A stretch of 64,000 nucleotides of DNA from Paenibacillus chitinolyticus NBRC 15660 (GCF_000739915.1 NZ_BBJT01000014.1:1-64000), one strand, 5' to 3'; numbered from the stretch's first letter, positions 53,046 through 62,068 are shown. Translations and numbers: made by a program. Notes: generated by a model from the sequence alone, not told the origin.

Positions 53046-54858
53046 GGGCCGCCTCCTGTCCCTCTGCGCCGGGATAACGCACGATTACCGTCGTGCCTTG
53101 TCCCGGCTCGCTGTGAAGTTCAATCCCGTACTCGCTCCCGTACTGCAGCTTCAGCCTCTCATGAACGCTCCTCAGGCCGAACGATTCGCCTTCCGTTTCC
53201 TCCCGGTCCAGCTTCTTCGTGATCTCGGCCAGCTTCTCTTCCGTCATGCCGTTGCCGTTATCCTGCACCCGGACCCGGACGAATCCGCCCTCTTCGCCGA
53301 TCGTAATCGTCAGGCGATTATCCTTGCGGTCGCTGCGGATTCCGTGAACGACGTAGTTCTCGATAATCGGCTGCAGGGACATTTTCAAAATCTGAACGTG
53401 CGCCAAGTCCCGCTCCCACACGATTTCGTACGAGAAACGGTCCTTGTACCGGATACGGAAAAGCTCCAAATACATCCGGCACGCCTCGACTTCGTCCTTC
53501 ATCGTATAGATCGTCTTCTGCTGCACGAAGCTTTTGAACAGCACGGACAAGCTGTAGATCATCTCGCCCACATCGCTCGCCCCTTGCGAGAGCGCCCTCA
53601 TCCGGATCACTTCCAGCGTGTTATAGAGGAAGTGCGGATTGATCCGGGCCTGAAGCGCGGTCAGCTCGGTATGCTTCTGCTTGATCTCCGCCTTGTACAC
53701 CCGGTCGATGTAGTTGTTCAGCTCGTCCAGCATATCGTTAAAGCTTTTGGAAATCTGCCCAAGCTCATCCTCCCGCGTATCGCGGATCCGGGCTTTCAGG
53801 TCCCCCCGCTTCACCCGCCGCGTGAACTGGATGATCCGGTTCGTCCGCTTCGCGAAGTTCATAATGAACAGCGACGGAATGAGGATCGCGAACAGAATAG
53901 CAATGGCACTGACGAGCAGGATCGTATTGCGCAAGCCCCGGTAGGAAGCCGCGATCTCTTCCTTGGGCGCGGCCCCCATGACGATAAAACCGCCCCGGCT
54001 CTGTGTCAGCTTCGTCAAATACATGCCGTTTTGCAGCGTGCCCGTATCGTACAAGCTGTTGATCCTGTCGGTATAAGGGAACTTCTTCCCATAGTATTGC
54101 CCGGAGGAATCAAACATCACATCCCCGTCAGGGGTCATAACGAAGATTGTCCCTTTTAAATCCGGCTTATAGCTTTCGAGAGCCCGGACTATCCCGTCCG
54201 AATTGAAATAAAGAAGCAGCTGCCCGATATTTTTGAGCGAATATTTATCGTTCACCGGGACGCGGATGGAATACAGCCTGGGGTCCCACTGGTTCAGCGT
54301 CTTGCGCATCCAGATATTCGGCAGGGCAATCGTACGGGTCTCCTGCGCCATAATGTCCGGAATGTAGGATCGCGACGCGTTCGTTGAAATCAGCTTGCTC
54401 AGCCGGTTGGAATTGTACGTGTAGAGATACTGCTCCTCCGCGCTGTAGAGCATGAGATTCTGGATATCCGGGTCCACGTCCAGCTTGTTCTGCAAATATT
54501 TCAGAACATCCGTCGAGAAATTCGTATCTTTATAAAATTGATCCAGCCGGTGCTCGGCATATTCCTGATAAGGATGCTGGAGAAAATACGACATATTGGC
54601 CGACAGGGCGTCGTTCTGGTAAATGTCGGTGAGCAGTGACTGCATCCACTCGAATTTGCCGTTAACGTACGAGCTGACGCCTTCCATCGCTTTTTTCTGG
54701 TTGGCCAGCTCCCGCTGCACGATGGATTGGGACATGAAAGAAAACATCAAATACGAAAGCGTAATGATGGTCAGGATCGTGATCAGGGAAAACATCAGGA
54801 TCATTTTCAGAAACAAGTTGTTTTTCAAATAGTTGCGGTAGATTCTCCTGACACCCAT
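53038..54858 (-). CDS. YesM-type sensor histidine kinase
   Basis: About 606 residues: first span near residues 16-38, a large extracellular sensor (about 40-285), a second span (about 290-312), HAMP, then the His_kinase domain with phosphoacceptor His in ARINPHFLYNTLEVIRM and a HATPase with QPIIENYVVHGI and VQDNGNGM. The start at 54858 (GGGAGGG upstream) is preferred over an earlier ATG at 54918. Such kinases in Paenibacillus sense oligosaccharides, often via a binding protein. It is co-transcribed with the YesN regulator. Confidence 0.9.
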   Translation of the reverse strand: MGVRRIYRNYLKNNLFLKMILMFSLITILTIITLSYLMFSFMSQSIVQRELANQKKAMEGVSSYVNGKFEWMQSLLTDIYQNDALSANMSYFLQHPYQEYAEHRLDQFYKDTNFSTDVLKYLQNKLDVDPDIQNLMLYSAEEQYLYTYNSNRLSKLISTNASRSYIPDIMAQETRTIALPNIWMRKTLNQWDPRLYSIRVPVNDKYSLKNIGQLLLYFNSDGIVRALESYKPDLKGTIFVMTPDGDVMFDSSGQYYGKKFPYTDRINSLYDTGTLQNGMYLTKLTQSRGGFIVMGAAPKEEIAASYRGLRNTILLVSAIAILFAILIPSLFIMNFAKRTNRIIQFTRRVKRGDLKARIRDTREDELGQISKSFNDMLDELNNYIDRVYKAEIKQKHTELTALQARINPHFLYNTLEVIRMRALSQGASDVGEMIYSLSVLFKSFVQQKTIYTMKDEVEACRMYLELFRIRYKDRFSYEIVWERDLAHVQILKMSLQPIIENYVVHGIRSDRKDNRLTITIGEEGGFVRVRVQDNGNGMTEEKLAEITKKLDREETEGESFGLRSVHERLKLQYGSEYGIELHSEPGQGTTVIVRYPGAEGQEAAHV

Positions 54859-54967
54859 GCGGTCTGCCCTCCCTGAACGTTTATCCGTCTCGATTATAGC
54901 ATGCCGCCGCCTATACAACCTAACCGCCTTTGTCAGTTCAGTGGCGCGAAGTCCCGGACTTATATGG

Positions 54968-55004
54968 AGAAAAAAGAAAAGGACCGCCTCGAAGGGCAGT
55001 CCTT
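54968..55004 (-). terminator. Terminator after the copper-amine-oxidase-like-domain gene
   Basis: Minus strand AAAGGAC/GTCCTTT with TGCC/GGCG pairing and a T-rich tract. It separates the exported-protein gene from the sensor kinase. Confidence 0.8.
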
Positions 55005-55100
55005 TTAATGCGGTTTACGCGTCTTTCCAATGAAGCCAGAAAGTTGATTGCGGCAAATGTTAAGGCCGTTAACCTTCCTTGCCGGTCCACAGTGCCGGTA

Positions 55101-56699
55101 TTACATGGATTTCGTCAAGGTAATGGATCTGTCCTGCTGGCCCCATTTAACGTCCCAGCCGAGCAGTTCCGTAATAAAACGCAGCGGCAACACGGTTCTT
55201 CCATCCGTATTGACGAATACTTTGGAACCGACGTTTTTCTTCATGCCGTTAAGTTCCATGAAGTCTTTGCCGATCCAGAACTGCATCTTGTCATTGCCGG
55301 CCTTTACCCAGACGGACTGGGCCTCATTGTCCCAAGTCACTTCCGCGCCGATTCCTTCCGCCAGGTAACGCAGCGGGATGTAGCTCATGTCATTCCAGAT
55401 GAACGGAGTCGTGTCCATCTTCGTTACAGTCCCGTTGATGTTCAAGTCATGGCTTCCGATTTGCATCCAGACCGTGGTCATGGACGGGTCCGTCTTCTCC
55501 TGGAACTTCTCGCCGTACTGCGTAACGATGGCATTTCCGAGCGCCTGGCCTACGCCGAACATCAGCTTGAAGCCTTCGCGGTCCGTTTTATAAGAAGCCT
55601 CGTAGTTGCCCGCCGCATATTCATTCAGCACTTTCTGCACCTGACCTTCGTGCTGGCGGAGCACATCCTGGGCCGCAGCGGCCGGAAGATTGCCGGCAGT
55701 AGCCGTGCCGAGGAAATTCGCAAACTCGGTCGTAAACCCGTCGATTCTCTTCTCAACGGCGGCTTTTGCCGCTTGATCTTTATTTTTGACGGCGGTCACA
55801 TAGTCACTTTGGGCGTTCACGTGGTTCGTGACCCATATTTTCTCGAAGGCCATGCCGCCTTCGGCGCCGTAAATCGAGCTGATCGCAGCTTTAAAATCGG
55901 CCGTATTTCCGCTTTCCGCTTTGATCAGCGCGTCGGAGTCCTTGCTGCCGTCGTACTGCTTCTGCATTTGCAATGTAGACAGGGACAGATGTTCGGCCGC
56001 GAGATTGTTCAGGGCCGACCGCAAATCAGCCGCCGGCGTATCCGCCTTCGTGTTGCCGAACTTCTCCGGCATTTGCGTGGTGATAGCCGTGGAAAGCGCT
56101 TTGCTGATCGTGAACATTTCCTTGAAGCCTTCACGATAAGCCGCATACGCTCCCTGATAATCGCCCGCGATATAGTCGTCGAACGTTTCCTGAACCTGAT
56201 CTTCGTGAAGACGGATCGCCTGTGCGGCAGCCTGCTTCGGAAGCTTGCCTGCGGTCGCTTTGTCCAGGAAGGCCGAAAATTCGTCCACGAAGCCCTGCAC
56301 CTGCTCTTCCGCTTTCTTGCGGGCTTCCTGGTTGTTCATCTTGGTCGCTTTCACGAGATCGTCCGTGTACTTGTTATGAGCCCGGAAAATCCGCTCGAAC
56401 TCGGCCGCTCCTTCTTTCCCGTAAAGGGAAGCGATCGCCGGCGTCATATCCAGCGCGTTCTGATCCAGCGCCTTGTACGCTTCGGCCGCATCTGCGGAGC
56501 CGTCGTACGCTTTCGTCATAGCTGTGACTGCCAGCGCGAAGTGTTCGGAGAGCAGGTGATCCAGGCTGGCCCTCAGATCGGCGGCCGGTGTGTTTACGGT
56601 AGGTTTCGGCGTATTAACCACTGCAGCGGCGTTAGCTGCCACCGTTGGCATGAGGATGGACAAGCTTAGTGCCGGAAGAAGTAATTTTTTCATTTGCAT
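55101..56699 (-). CDS. Exported protein with tandem helical repeats and a copper-amine-oxidase N-terminal-like domain
   Basis: A 532-residue protein with a signal peptide (MKKLLLPALSLSILMPTVAANAAA). Residues about 38-210 and 218-390 are two related all-helical repeats, each starting TPAADLR.(S/A)L and carrying EH..L...QM or EHFALAV, SxYG.EGxxxFE and a KLP/NLP..AAA segment. The C-terminal 120 residues (YIPLRYLAEGIGAEVTWDN and VLPLRFITELLGWDVKWGQQDRSITL) are the Cu_amine_oxidN1-like fold. That fold is usually a cell-wall-associated domain in Paenibacillus, not an oxidase. GGGAGTG precedes the ATG. The helical repeats are of unknown function. Confidence 0.85.
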   Translation of the reverse strand: MQMKKLLLPALSLSILMPTVAANAAAVVNTPKPTVNTPAADLRASLDHLLSEHFALAVTAMTKAYDGSADAAEAYKALDQNALDMTPAIASLYGKEGAAEFERIFRAHNKYTDDLVKATKMNNQEARKKAEEQVQGFVDEFSAFLDKATAGKLPKQAAAQAIRLHEDQVQETFDDYIAGDYQGAYAAYREGFKEMFTISKALSTAITTQMPEKFGNTKADTPAADLRSALNNLAAEHLSLSTLQMQKQYDGSKDSDALIKAESGNTADFKAAISSIYGAEGGMAFEKIWVTNHVNAQSDYVTAVKNKDQAAKAAVEKRIDGFTTEFANFLGTATAGNLPAAAAQDVLRQHEGQVQKVLNEYAAGNYEASYKTDREGFKLMFGVGQALGNAIVTQYGEKFQEKTDPSMTTVWMQIGSHDLNINGTVTKMDTTPFIWNDMSYIPLRYLAEGIGAEVTWDNEAQSVWVKAGNDKMQFWIGKDFMELNGMKKNVGSKVFVNTDGRTVLPLRFITELLGWDVKWGQQDRSITLTKSM

Positions 56700-56865
56700 G
56701 GACGTTCACTCCCTTGGTCTATGTGTTTTTCGCGTTTCCGTTTCTTGGTACCGCTTATTCTTGTTTTGTCTCTACATAGGGTGCAACGCAGGGGAATGAA
56801 GTTTGGATCACTATTTTTTGAAAAAAGTTTTTCGGAGAGACAGCCGAACCTATTTTTTACTTTAA

Positions 56866-56894
56866 TTGCCAATTGGAACGACAGCCGTTACACT
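56866..56894 (+). promoter_or_regulatory. Promoter of the small exported protein gene
   Basis: -35 TTGCCA (56866-56871), 17-base spacer, -10 TACACT (56889-56894), about 100 bases before the start codon. Confidence 0.6.
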
Positions 56895-56999
56895 AGAGAA
56901 AATGTCCCCTTGGGGAGTCGGCCGTAAGTGTTTTTCGTTCATACGGCTTGCCGTCCGCACCCGGACGCCGAGCGGCTAAATATGTAACAGGAGGATAAG

Positions 57000-57596
57000 A
57001 TGACTAAGAAAACGATCACTGGAATTGCTGCGCTTGCTGCTGTCGTCATATCAAGTACCGTTGTGTACGCGGCGAATACGACAACCGTATCGGTCCCCAC
57101 CGATACGGCACGTTCTTTTACCGAAAAATATACGGACGCGGTTGCCCCGGAGGCCTCCTCTAAACCCGTTCCTTATAAGGAGTTTTCAGACTCTAGGGTG
57201 TATTCGAAATTAGAAAGCTCCTGGACTAAAGCCGTTCAGGCGCTTCATACCAAGGCTTCCAAGGAAGCAAATCAAGACACCAAACAGCCGGCCGCGTTCG
57301 CGCAAGAGCAGTGGAACTTGATTGCGGGTCCCGATATTGAAGCTGAATTCGAAAGCAAGCTCAGTAGGAACGAAGCTTCCTCTTTCAATGAAGTCTTTAT
57401 CACGACGACTCGCGGGCTTAAACCCGGCGATCTTATGTATGCGCTGCTTCTGAAGGGCAACAAAACGGAAGCCAAGGTCGTCTGGCAGCGGGCCAACGGG
57501 GATATTCATGTCTCGCATCTGCGTCAGTCCAAAGATCTCCACGGCAATATCGTATGGTCGCTGCTCGGCAGCGAAGAGATAGCATCCGCCGAATAG
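57000..57596 (+). CDS. Exported hypothetical protein (198 aa)
   Basis: Starts behind AGGAGG with a clear signal peptide (MTKKTITGIAALAAVVISSTVVYAANT). The mature part is soluble with no known domain; a segment LKPGDLMYALLLKGNKTEAKVVW resembles a beta-hairpin of small secreted folds. Function is unknown. Divergent from the amine-oxidase-domain gene. Confidence 0.7.
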   Translation: MTKKTITGIAALAAVVISSTVVYAANTTTVSVPTDTARSFTEKYTDAVAPEASSKPVPYKEFSDSRVYSKLESSWTKAVQALHTKASKEANQDTKQPAAFAQEQWNLIAGPDIEAEFESKLSRNEASSFNEVFITTTRGLKPGDLMYALLLKGNKTEAKVVWQRANGDIHVSHLRQSKDLHGNIVWSLLGSEEIASAE

Positions 57597-57871
57597 TGTG
57601 GCCCTGACGCCGATAGCATACGGCGGATGGCGCAGCGGGCAGCGTATGTGGGCAGCTTCCGGCAGGCAGCGGCGGCAGCACAGGGAGCGTCTGTGCGCAG
57701 TCTTCCGGCGGGCAACGGTGTCTGGTTGAGCACGCCGATCAGGTGCGCCGGTCAGACTGCCGCAGTCTCGCTTTGCACCGGCGAGCTTCGTGCCCGTACA
57801 CAGCGCAGACGTACCGTCAGGTGCCCCCGCGTACAGTACACTGCCGCATGACGATGACGCACGCCGCACGC
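57597..57871. other. GC-rich intergenic region without a gene
   Basis: High-GC DNA with many CGGC/GCCG repeats. Several frames are open on both strands owing to base composition, but none has a ribosome binding site or recognisable product. Confidence 0.5.
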
Positions 57872-57907
57872 AAAAAAAAGGGAAGGAGTCTGGCTCCTTC
57901 CCTTTTC
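57872..57907. terminator. Bidirectional terminator
   Basis: AAAAGGGAAGGAG and CTCCTTCCCTTTT are perfect 13-bp arms with a 5-base loop. Confidence 0.9.
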
Positions 57908-58027
57908 GGCGCCGTCCTGCCGCCGTGTTTCACGCCGCATCGCCTGCTCTCGGCGAGCGATGCGGCTACGCCGGACGGTATTCAGCCTCCGCCCGGCAGC
58001 TTCGCTTTTTTTCCCCCGCCATCAACG

Positions 58028-58513
58028 TCAAATGAACAGATTCACCTTCGCCTGCGAGGCATCGCCCAGGTAAGCGGCTACGCCCGCGTACTCGATCCCG
58101 TCCAGCAGTTCTTCCTTCTGCAGGCCGAGCAGATCCATGGTCATCGTGCAGGCGACGAGCTTAATGCCCTGCTCCTGCGCCAGCTCGATGAGCTGCGGAA
58201 GCGTCAGCGCATTGTGTTTCTTCAGCACGTGCTGAATCATTTTCGGGCCCATGCCCATATAGTTCATCTTGGACAGGCCCAGCTTCTTCGGCCCTCTTGG
58301 CATCATGCGGCCGAACATCTTTTCCAGCCAGCCCTTCTTGAGCTTGACCGGCTCATCTTTGCGCAGCGCGTTCAGTCCCCAGAAGGTGAAAAAGATCGTC
58401 ACCTCGTGATCGTAAGCGGCCGCGCCGTTCGCTATGATAAAAGCGGCGATGGCTTTATCCATTTCCCCGCTGAACAAGACAATCGTCGTTCCTTCTTTTT
58501 GTTCCACCATCAT
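58028..58513 (-). CDS. DsrE-family (DsrE2-like) sulfur-relay protein
   Basis: A 161-residue protein with TTIVLFSGEMDKAIAAFIIANGAAA at the start, FTFWGLNALRK, and a single conserved Cys in LVACTMTMDLLGL, the sulfur-carrying position of the DsrE2/COG2210 group. It receives sulfane sulfur and passes it on. The MG/MP-rich stretch (FGRMMPRGPKKLGLSKMNYMGMG) is typical of the group. AAGGAG precedes the ATG, and a palindrome at 58530-58546 covers the upstream region. Confidence 0.88.
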   Translation of the reverse strand: MMVEQKEGTTIVLFSGEMDKAIAAFIIANGAAAYDHEVTIFFTFWGLNALRKDEPVKLKKGWLEKMFGRMMPRGPKKLGLSKMNYMGMGPKMIQHVLKKHNALTLPQLIELAQEQGIKLVACTMTMDLLGLQKEELLDGIEYAGVAAYLGDASQAKVNLFI

Positions 58514-58529
58514 GTCACTCCTTTATACA

Positions 58530-58546
58530 TATACACCTATAGGTAT
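58530..58546. promoter_or_regulatory. Probable CstR operator 3 (weaker)
   Basis: TATACACCTATAGGTAT contains the perfect 10-base palindrome ACCTATAGGT. It is related to, but less exact than, the sites at 29906 and 62046, and lies 17-33 bases upstream of the DsrE gene, within the space between it and tauE. Confidence 0.6.
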
Positions 58547-58589
58547 CCAAGCCGCGAAAATTTTAGCCGATCCGCAGCGGATCAGCTTT

Positions 58590-59381
58590 CTACAATAAAA
58601 TAGGCAGCCATATTTTAAACGCCGTGGCGGCAATGAGAACAATCAATGCGTACCGCAGGTACTTCACGTTGATCCGGGCCGACAGCCGGGAACCGAGCGG
58701 CGCTCCGAGCAGACTGCCGATGACCGTAAAAATAACCGGAAGCAGCGGAATATGCCCCGCCCCGATTTTCCCGACAACCCCGCCGACCGCCGAAATAAAC
58801 ACAATGGCCAGCGAAGAAGCGATCGTGGTGCGGGTAGGAATTTTCAGCAGGGTCAGCATGATCGGGATAAGAATAAACGCCCCGCCCGCGCCGACGATCC
58901 CGGACACCAGGCCCACTGCCAGTGCGGAAAGTACGGCAAGCGGCTTGTTGAAAGCAAGACCGCTCCCTTCCTCCTGCCGCTTGCCCTTGACCGGGATCAG
59001 CATCAGCACCACCGCCATTATCGCCAGCACGCCGTATATCACATTAATCGTGTCGCCCGGCATATATTTCGAAGCCAATCCGCCGATCAGGCTGCCTGCA
59101 AGCACGCCGCCGCCCATATACAGGACAAGCTCCTTATGAACGAGAGAAGGTCCGTTTTTTCCGCGTCTTCGGAACAGAACACCGGACAAGGAGGCGAAGA
59201 ATACTTGGAACATCGAGATCGCGGAAACTTCCTGGGCCGTAAAAGCGGCTTCCCCGAACAGAGGAGGGACGAACAACAGGAGGGGATAATTAATAATGGC
59301 TCCCCCGATTCCCAGCAGGCCCGAGAAAAAAGACCCGGCTAACCCCAGCGCCAGCATGATGACCGCTAACAAAACATCCAT
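58590..59381 (-). CDS. TauE/SafE family sulfite/organosulfonate exporter
   Basis: A 263-residue membrane protein with about eight spans and the TauE hallmarks GSFFSGLLGIGGAIINYPLLL, GLVSGIVGAGGAFILIPIMLTLL and GSLLGAPLGSRLS. In the cst locus of staphylococci a TauE protein exports sulfite or thiosulfate formed from persulfides. AAGGAGG precedes the ATG. It is transcribed with the persulfide genes, before the DsrE gene. Confidence 0.88.
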   Translation of the reverse strand: MDVLLAVIMLALGLAGSFFSGLLGIGGAIINYPLLLFVPPLFGEAAFTAQEVSAISMFQVFFASLSGVLFRRRGKNGPSLVHKELVLYMGGGVLAGSLIGGLASKYMPGDTINVIYGVLAIMAVVLMLIPVKGKRQEEGSGLAFNKPLAVLSALAVGLVSGIVGAGGAFILIPIMLTLLKIPTRTTIASSLAIVFISAVGGVVGKIGAGHIPLLPVIFTVIGSLLGAPLGSRLSARINVKYLRYALIVLIAATAFKIWLPILL

Positions 59382-59531
59382 AACATCCTCCTTGTCTCAC
59401 CTGATGCTAATCTTAGCACAGCATTCCGGCGGCGGCATAAATTAAAAGGAAAAAGCCCTATACTTGCGCCGCCGATCCGGCTATAATAAATTAATACCAA
59501 GTATTTTAGTTGGAAAAGGGGGTTTTGGAGT

Positions 59532-59702
59532 ATGATTCAACAACTCAAACGGTTATTTGTTTCCGTATGTCCACATTGCGGGCAGCCCCTCCAAACCGAT
59601 GAGGCTACCGCGCACTGCGTGATCAAAGTATGCCCCGGCGGTCATTACACCGAAGAGAGCTACGGCCATCTGGGTGTCCGTGTTGTTTATACCGATAACT
59701 GA
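59532..59702 (+). CDS. Small Cys/His-rich protein (56 aa) within the persulfide cluster
   Basis: An ATG at 59532 opens a 56-residue frame: a basic N-terminus (MIQQLKRLFVSV), then CPHCGQPL, AHCVIKVCPGGHY and a short beta-like tail. Five Cys/His pairs allow one zinc site. A -10 box TATAAT at 59482-59487 lies upstream and TTGGAG sits next to the ATG. It is transcribed in the opposite direction to its neighbours, in the gap between tauE and the TusA gene. I know no homologue by name. Coding potential looks genuine, but translation is not proven. Confidence 0.6.
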   Translation: MIQQLKRLFVSVCPHCGQPLQTDEATAHCVIKVCPGGHYTEESYGHLGVRVVYTDN

Positions 59703-59800
59703 GACGAGTGTTGCGAAAAAGCCCGGAGAATCGCGTTTTCAGGCAGTCTATGCCAACGCTCCCGCACTCGGCGTCACATGACGGCGGTCTACCACACGCC

Positions 59801-60028
59801 TTATTTTTTTCTCACGTAGAATGTATATACGCCGTTATCTTCCTCATGCTTGATCAGCTCGTGCCCGGTCTGCTTGACCCAAGCCTGAAAATCGTTCAGC
59901 GAGCCTTTGTCCGTGGACAGTACCTGCATAATGCCTCCGGATTCCAGCGAATCGAGTGCCTTCTTGGCTTTGACGATCGGCATCGGACATGCCATTCCCT
60001 TCGTATCAACCGTTACGTTCACTTCCAT
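59801..60028 (-). CDS. TusA-like sulfur carrier protein
   Basis: The 75-residue protein has the TusA/SirA motif GMACPMPIVKAKKAL with the carrier Cys14, and a two-layer alpha/beta fold ending TFYVRKK. It passes persulfide sulfur between rhodanese-type donors and acceptors. AGGAGG precedes the ATG. It follows the rhodanese-dioxygenase gene by 58 bases in the same direction. Confidence 0.92.
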   Translation of the reverse strand: MEVNVTVDTKGMACPMPIVKAKKALDSLESGGIMQVLSTDKGSLNDFQAWVKQTGHELIKHEEDNGVYTFYVRKK

Positions 60029-60085
60029 CTTGTTATCCTCCTCTATCGTTTATCCCGTTAAGGATTGCTCTTGTAAAGAATCGTA

Positions 60086-61246
60086 TTATTGATCGTGTAC
60101 GGCACAGCGGTTCGGACCGATCTCCATTTCGCGCTGCTCCTCTTCCGTCGGCGTTATTTTACCCATATTGGTTTGCCGGATTTCCTGATAGGCGTTGGGC
60201 TGGGGAGGCAGATTCTCCGATACGGTTTTTCTAAACTCGCCTTCGTCCCCGATATTCAACCCGGGATTGTTGGCGAACAGATCGCCCAGTCTGGCGGACA
60301 CTCTTCCGCCTTCGCCCAGCTCGGCAAACCGCCCGAAGTGCGCCGGGAGCACGATCAGCTCTTCGGACAGCTTCTTGTAGCGATCATACAAAGTGGCGCG
60401 CAGATCCCCCGCCCAGTCCTCCGCCTTACCGGCCAGATCGGGACGCCCGATGGAAGCGACGAACAGGATGTCTCCCGTCAGCAGGTAGCGGTCATCCACC
60501 ACAAACGACGTGCTTCCGATCGTGTGGCCCGGAGAATACATCGGCTGGATCGCGATCCGAGTGGAGCCGACCGTCATATCGGCACCTTCTTCCAGCTCCG
60601 AGTAGCCGAACACCACTTCTTCCGCATCCTTCGGCGGCAGCCAGTAAGCCGCTCCCGTTTCTGCAGCCAGCTTGCGGCCACCGGATATATGATCGGCATG
60701 AAGGTGCGTATCCAGCACATGCTTGATCACGGCCTGCTTTTCCCCGGCAAAAGCGGTGAACACCCCGGTCATCCGTACCGCATCAATCACCGCGGCTTCC
60801 CCGCCCGAGATCACCATGTAGGACAGACAGCCTTTGCCGATCCGGACGAATTGGTAGACGGCTCCTCCGTCTTTCAAATCGCCCACCTTCACGGGCTCCA
60901 GGTGCTCGCTCCATGATTTCATTCCGCCGACCAGGTACGAAACATCGGAGAAACCGGCCTCCACAAGCTGCTCGCCCACGAATTTCGACGAGCCTTCTTT
61001 GGCGCATACGACCAGCACTTCGCGGTCCGTCGGGATTTTATCCGTTACGGCCTCCACCCCGTCCAGCAGCTCGAAATAAGGCACGTTCAGCATATCGACC
61101 CGATTGCCTTCGATTTTCCAATCGGCAAAGTCGCTTTCATTGCGCACATCCAATATAAAAAGGGGCTTATTGCTCAGAACCTTCTCCGCCAGCGCGGCGG
61201 CCGTTAATCCTCTAAGCCGCCCTTCTTCGCGATTGCTCGTATTCAT
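60086..61246 (-). CDS. Rhodanese-persulfide dioxygenase fusion (CstB-like, reversed order)
   Basis: The 386-residue protein joins an N-terminal rhodanese (about 15-115; [10 protein letters not shown] and Cys81 in VVCAKEGSS) to a C-terminal metallo-beta-lactamase-fold persulfide dioxygenase (from about 125), with [11 protein letters not shown] (His181, His183, Asp185, His186), [26 protein letters not shown] and LPAHFG. Such enzymes oxidise glutathione, bacillithiol or CoA persulfide to sulfite, which the rhodanese may turn into thiosulfate. In S. aureus CstB the dioxygenase is at the N-terminus and the rhodanese at the C-terminus, so the order is swapped. The last 60 residues are an extension. 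GGGAGG lies ahead of the ATG. Confidence 0.9.
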   Translation of the reverse strand: MNTSNREEGRLRGLTAAALAEKVLSNKPLFILDVRNESDFADWKIEGNRVDMLNVPYFELLDGVEAVTDKIPTDREVLVVCAKEGSSKFVGEQLVEAGFSDVSYLVGGMKSWSEHLEPVKVGDLKDGGAVYQFVRIGKGCLSYMVISGGEAAVIDAVRMTGVFTAFAGEKQAVIKHVLDTHLHADHISGGRKLAAETGAAYWLPPKDAEEVVFGYSELEEGADMTVGSTRIAIQPMYSPGHTIGSTSFVVDDRYLLTGDILFVASIGRPDLAGKAEDWAGDLRATLYDRYKKLSEELIVLPAHFGRFAELGEGGRVSARLGDLFANNPGLNIGDEGEFRKTVSENLPPQPNAYQEIRQTNMGKITPTEEEQREMEIGPNRCAVHDQ

Positions 61247-61355
61247 CCGTGTATCCTCCCTATCTCTTATGGGTGATTTTGATAAATTTCTTCTAAGATG
61301 TTGGATTTAAACCCGTTAAAATTTCAGGTTGTAAAAGGCTTCCCGCGTCCCGGGC

Positions 61356-61934
61356 TCAAATGCCCGCCGACTTCTCCAGCGGCCCCGTCCAAGCGGACAT
61401 GCCCGGAAGCACGTTGCGGATGCGCTTAAAGCCTTGGCGCTCCAGCAGCTGCGCGGCCATATCGCTGCGGCTGCCCGTCCGGCAGACGATATACAGCTCT
61501 TCATGCGCATTCAGCTCGCCGATCCGCTGCTCCAGCTCGCCCAAGGGAATGGATACCGCCCCCGGTATGTGCCCGAATACGTATTCCGCAGGTTCGCGTA
61601 CATCGAGAACGTTCGTTTGCGGCTTTTCCCGCAGGCACCGCTCCAGCTCATCGTTAGTTGCGGCATGCGGAAATTGCCGCTCTTCTTTGACCTCGGAAGG
61701 ATCGGATTTGCGGATAAAATGGCGCAGCACCTCCCCTTCTTCGGTGGAGCCCAGGTACTGGTGGCCCGTCGTTTTGGCCCAGCTCCGGATATCGGCCAAG
61801 GAACCTTTGTCCGTGGCCTGAATCTCCAGCACCTGGCCGGAAGCCATCTGCTCCAGAGCCTTCTTCGTGCGTACGATCGGCATCGGGCAGGCCAGCCCTT
61901 TGGCGTCGAGTATTTGATGAGTTTGAATATTCAT
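61356..61934 (-). CDS. TusA-rhodanese fusion (CstA-like)
   Basis: A 192-residue two-domain sulfurtransferase. The TusA domain (residues 1-75) has GLACPMPIVRTKKAL with Cys16; the rhodanese domain (about 95-190) has NVLDVREPAEYVFGHIPGA and the catalytic Cys151 in IVCRTGSRSDMA. The combination of TusA and rhodanese recalls S. aureus CstA, which moves persulfide sulfur, but lacks the extra C-terminal TusE-like domain. The start at 61934 follows GGGAGGT; the ATG at 61973 is less likely. First gene of the persulfide operon, behind a CstR-type operator. Confidence 0.88.
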   Translation of the reverse strand: MNIQTHQILDAKGLACPMPIVRTKKALEQMASGQVLEIQATDKGSLADIRSWAKTTGHQYLGSTEEGEVLRHFIRKSDPSEVKEERQFPHAATNDELERCLREKPQTNVLDVREPAEYVFGHIPGAVSIPLGELEQRIGELNAHEELYIVCRTGSRSDMAAQLLERQGFKRIRNVLPGMSAWTGPLEKSAGI

Positions 61935-62045
61935 AACGTCGAGTACCTCCCTGATGTTATTCCGCGGCGGCATAACCTCCGCCGTTTTGTCCTCCCCGGG
62001 TTCAATCGGGACTTTTTATCGCCGGAGCGAGTTTTGATATATACA

Positions 62046-62063
62046 TATACCCGTATAGGTATA
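62046..62063. promoter_or_regulatory. Probable CstR operator 2
   Basis: TATACCCGTATAGGTATA differs by one base from the perfect palindrome at 29907-29924 and sits in the same place relative to the promoter, over the expected transcription start. Confidence 0.8.
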
Positions 62064-62068
62064 TTGAT

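Noticed and set aside
54930-56669. A 579-codon plus-strand frame opposite the amine-oxidase-domain protein.
   Set aside because: No ribosome binding site and no domain; the minus-strand gene has a signal peptide and two internal repeats.
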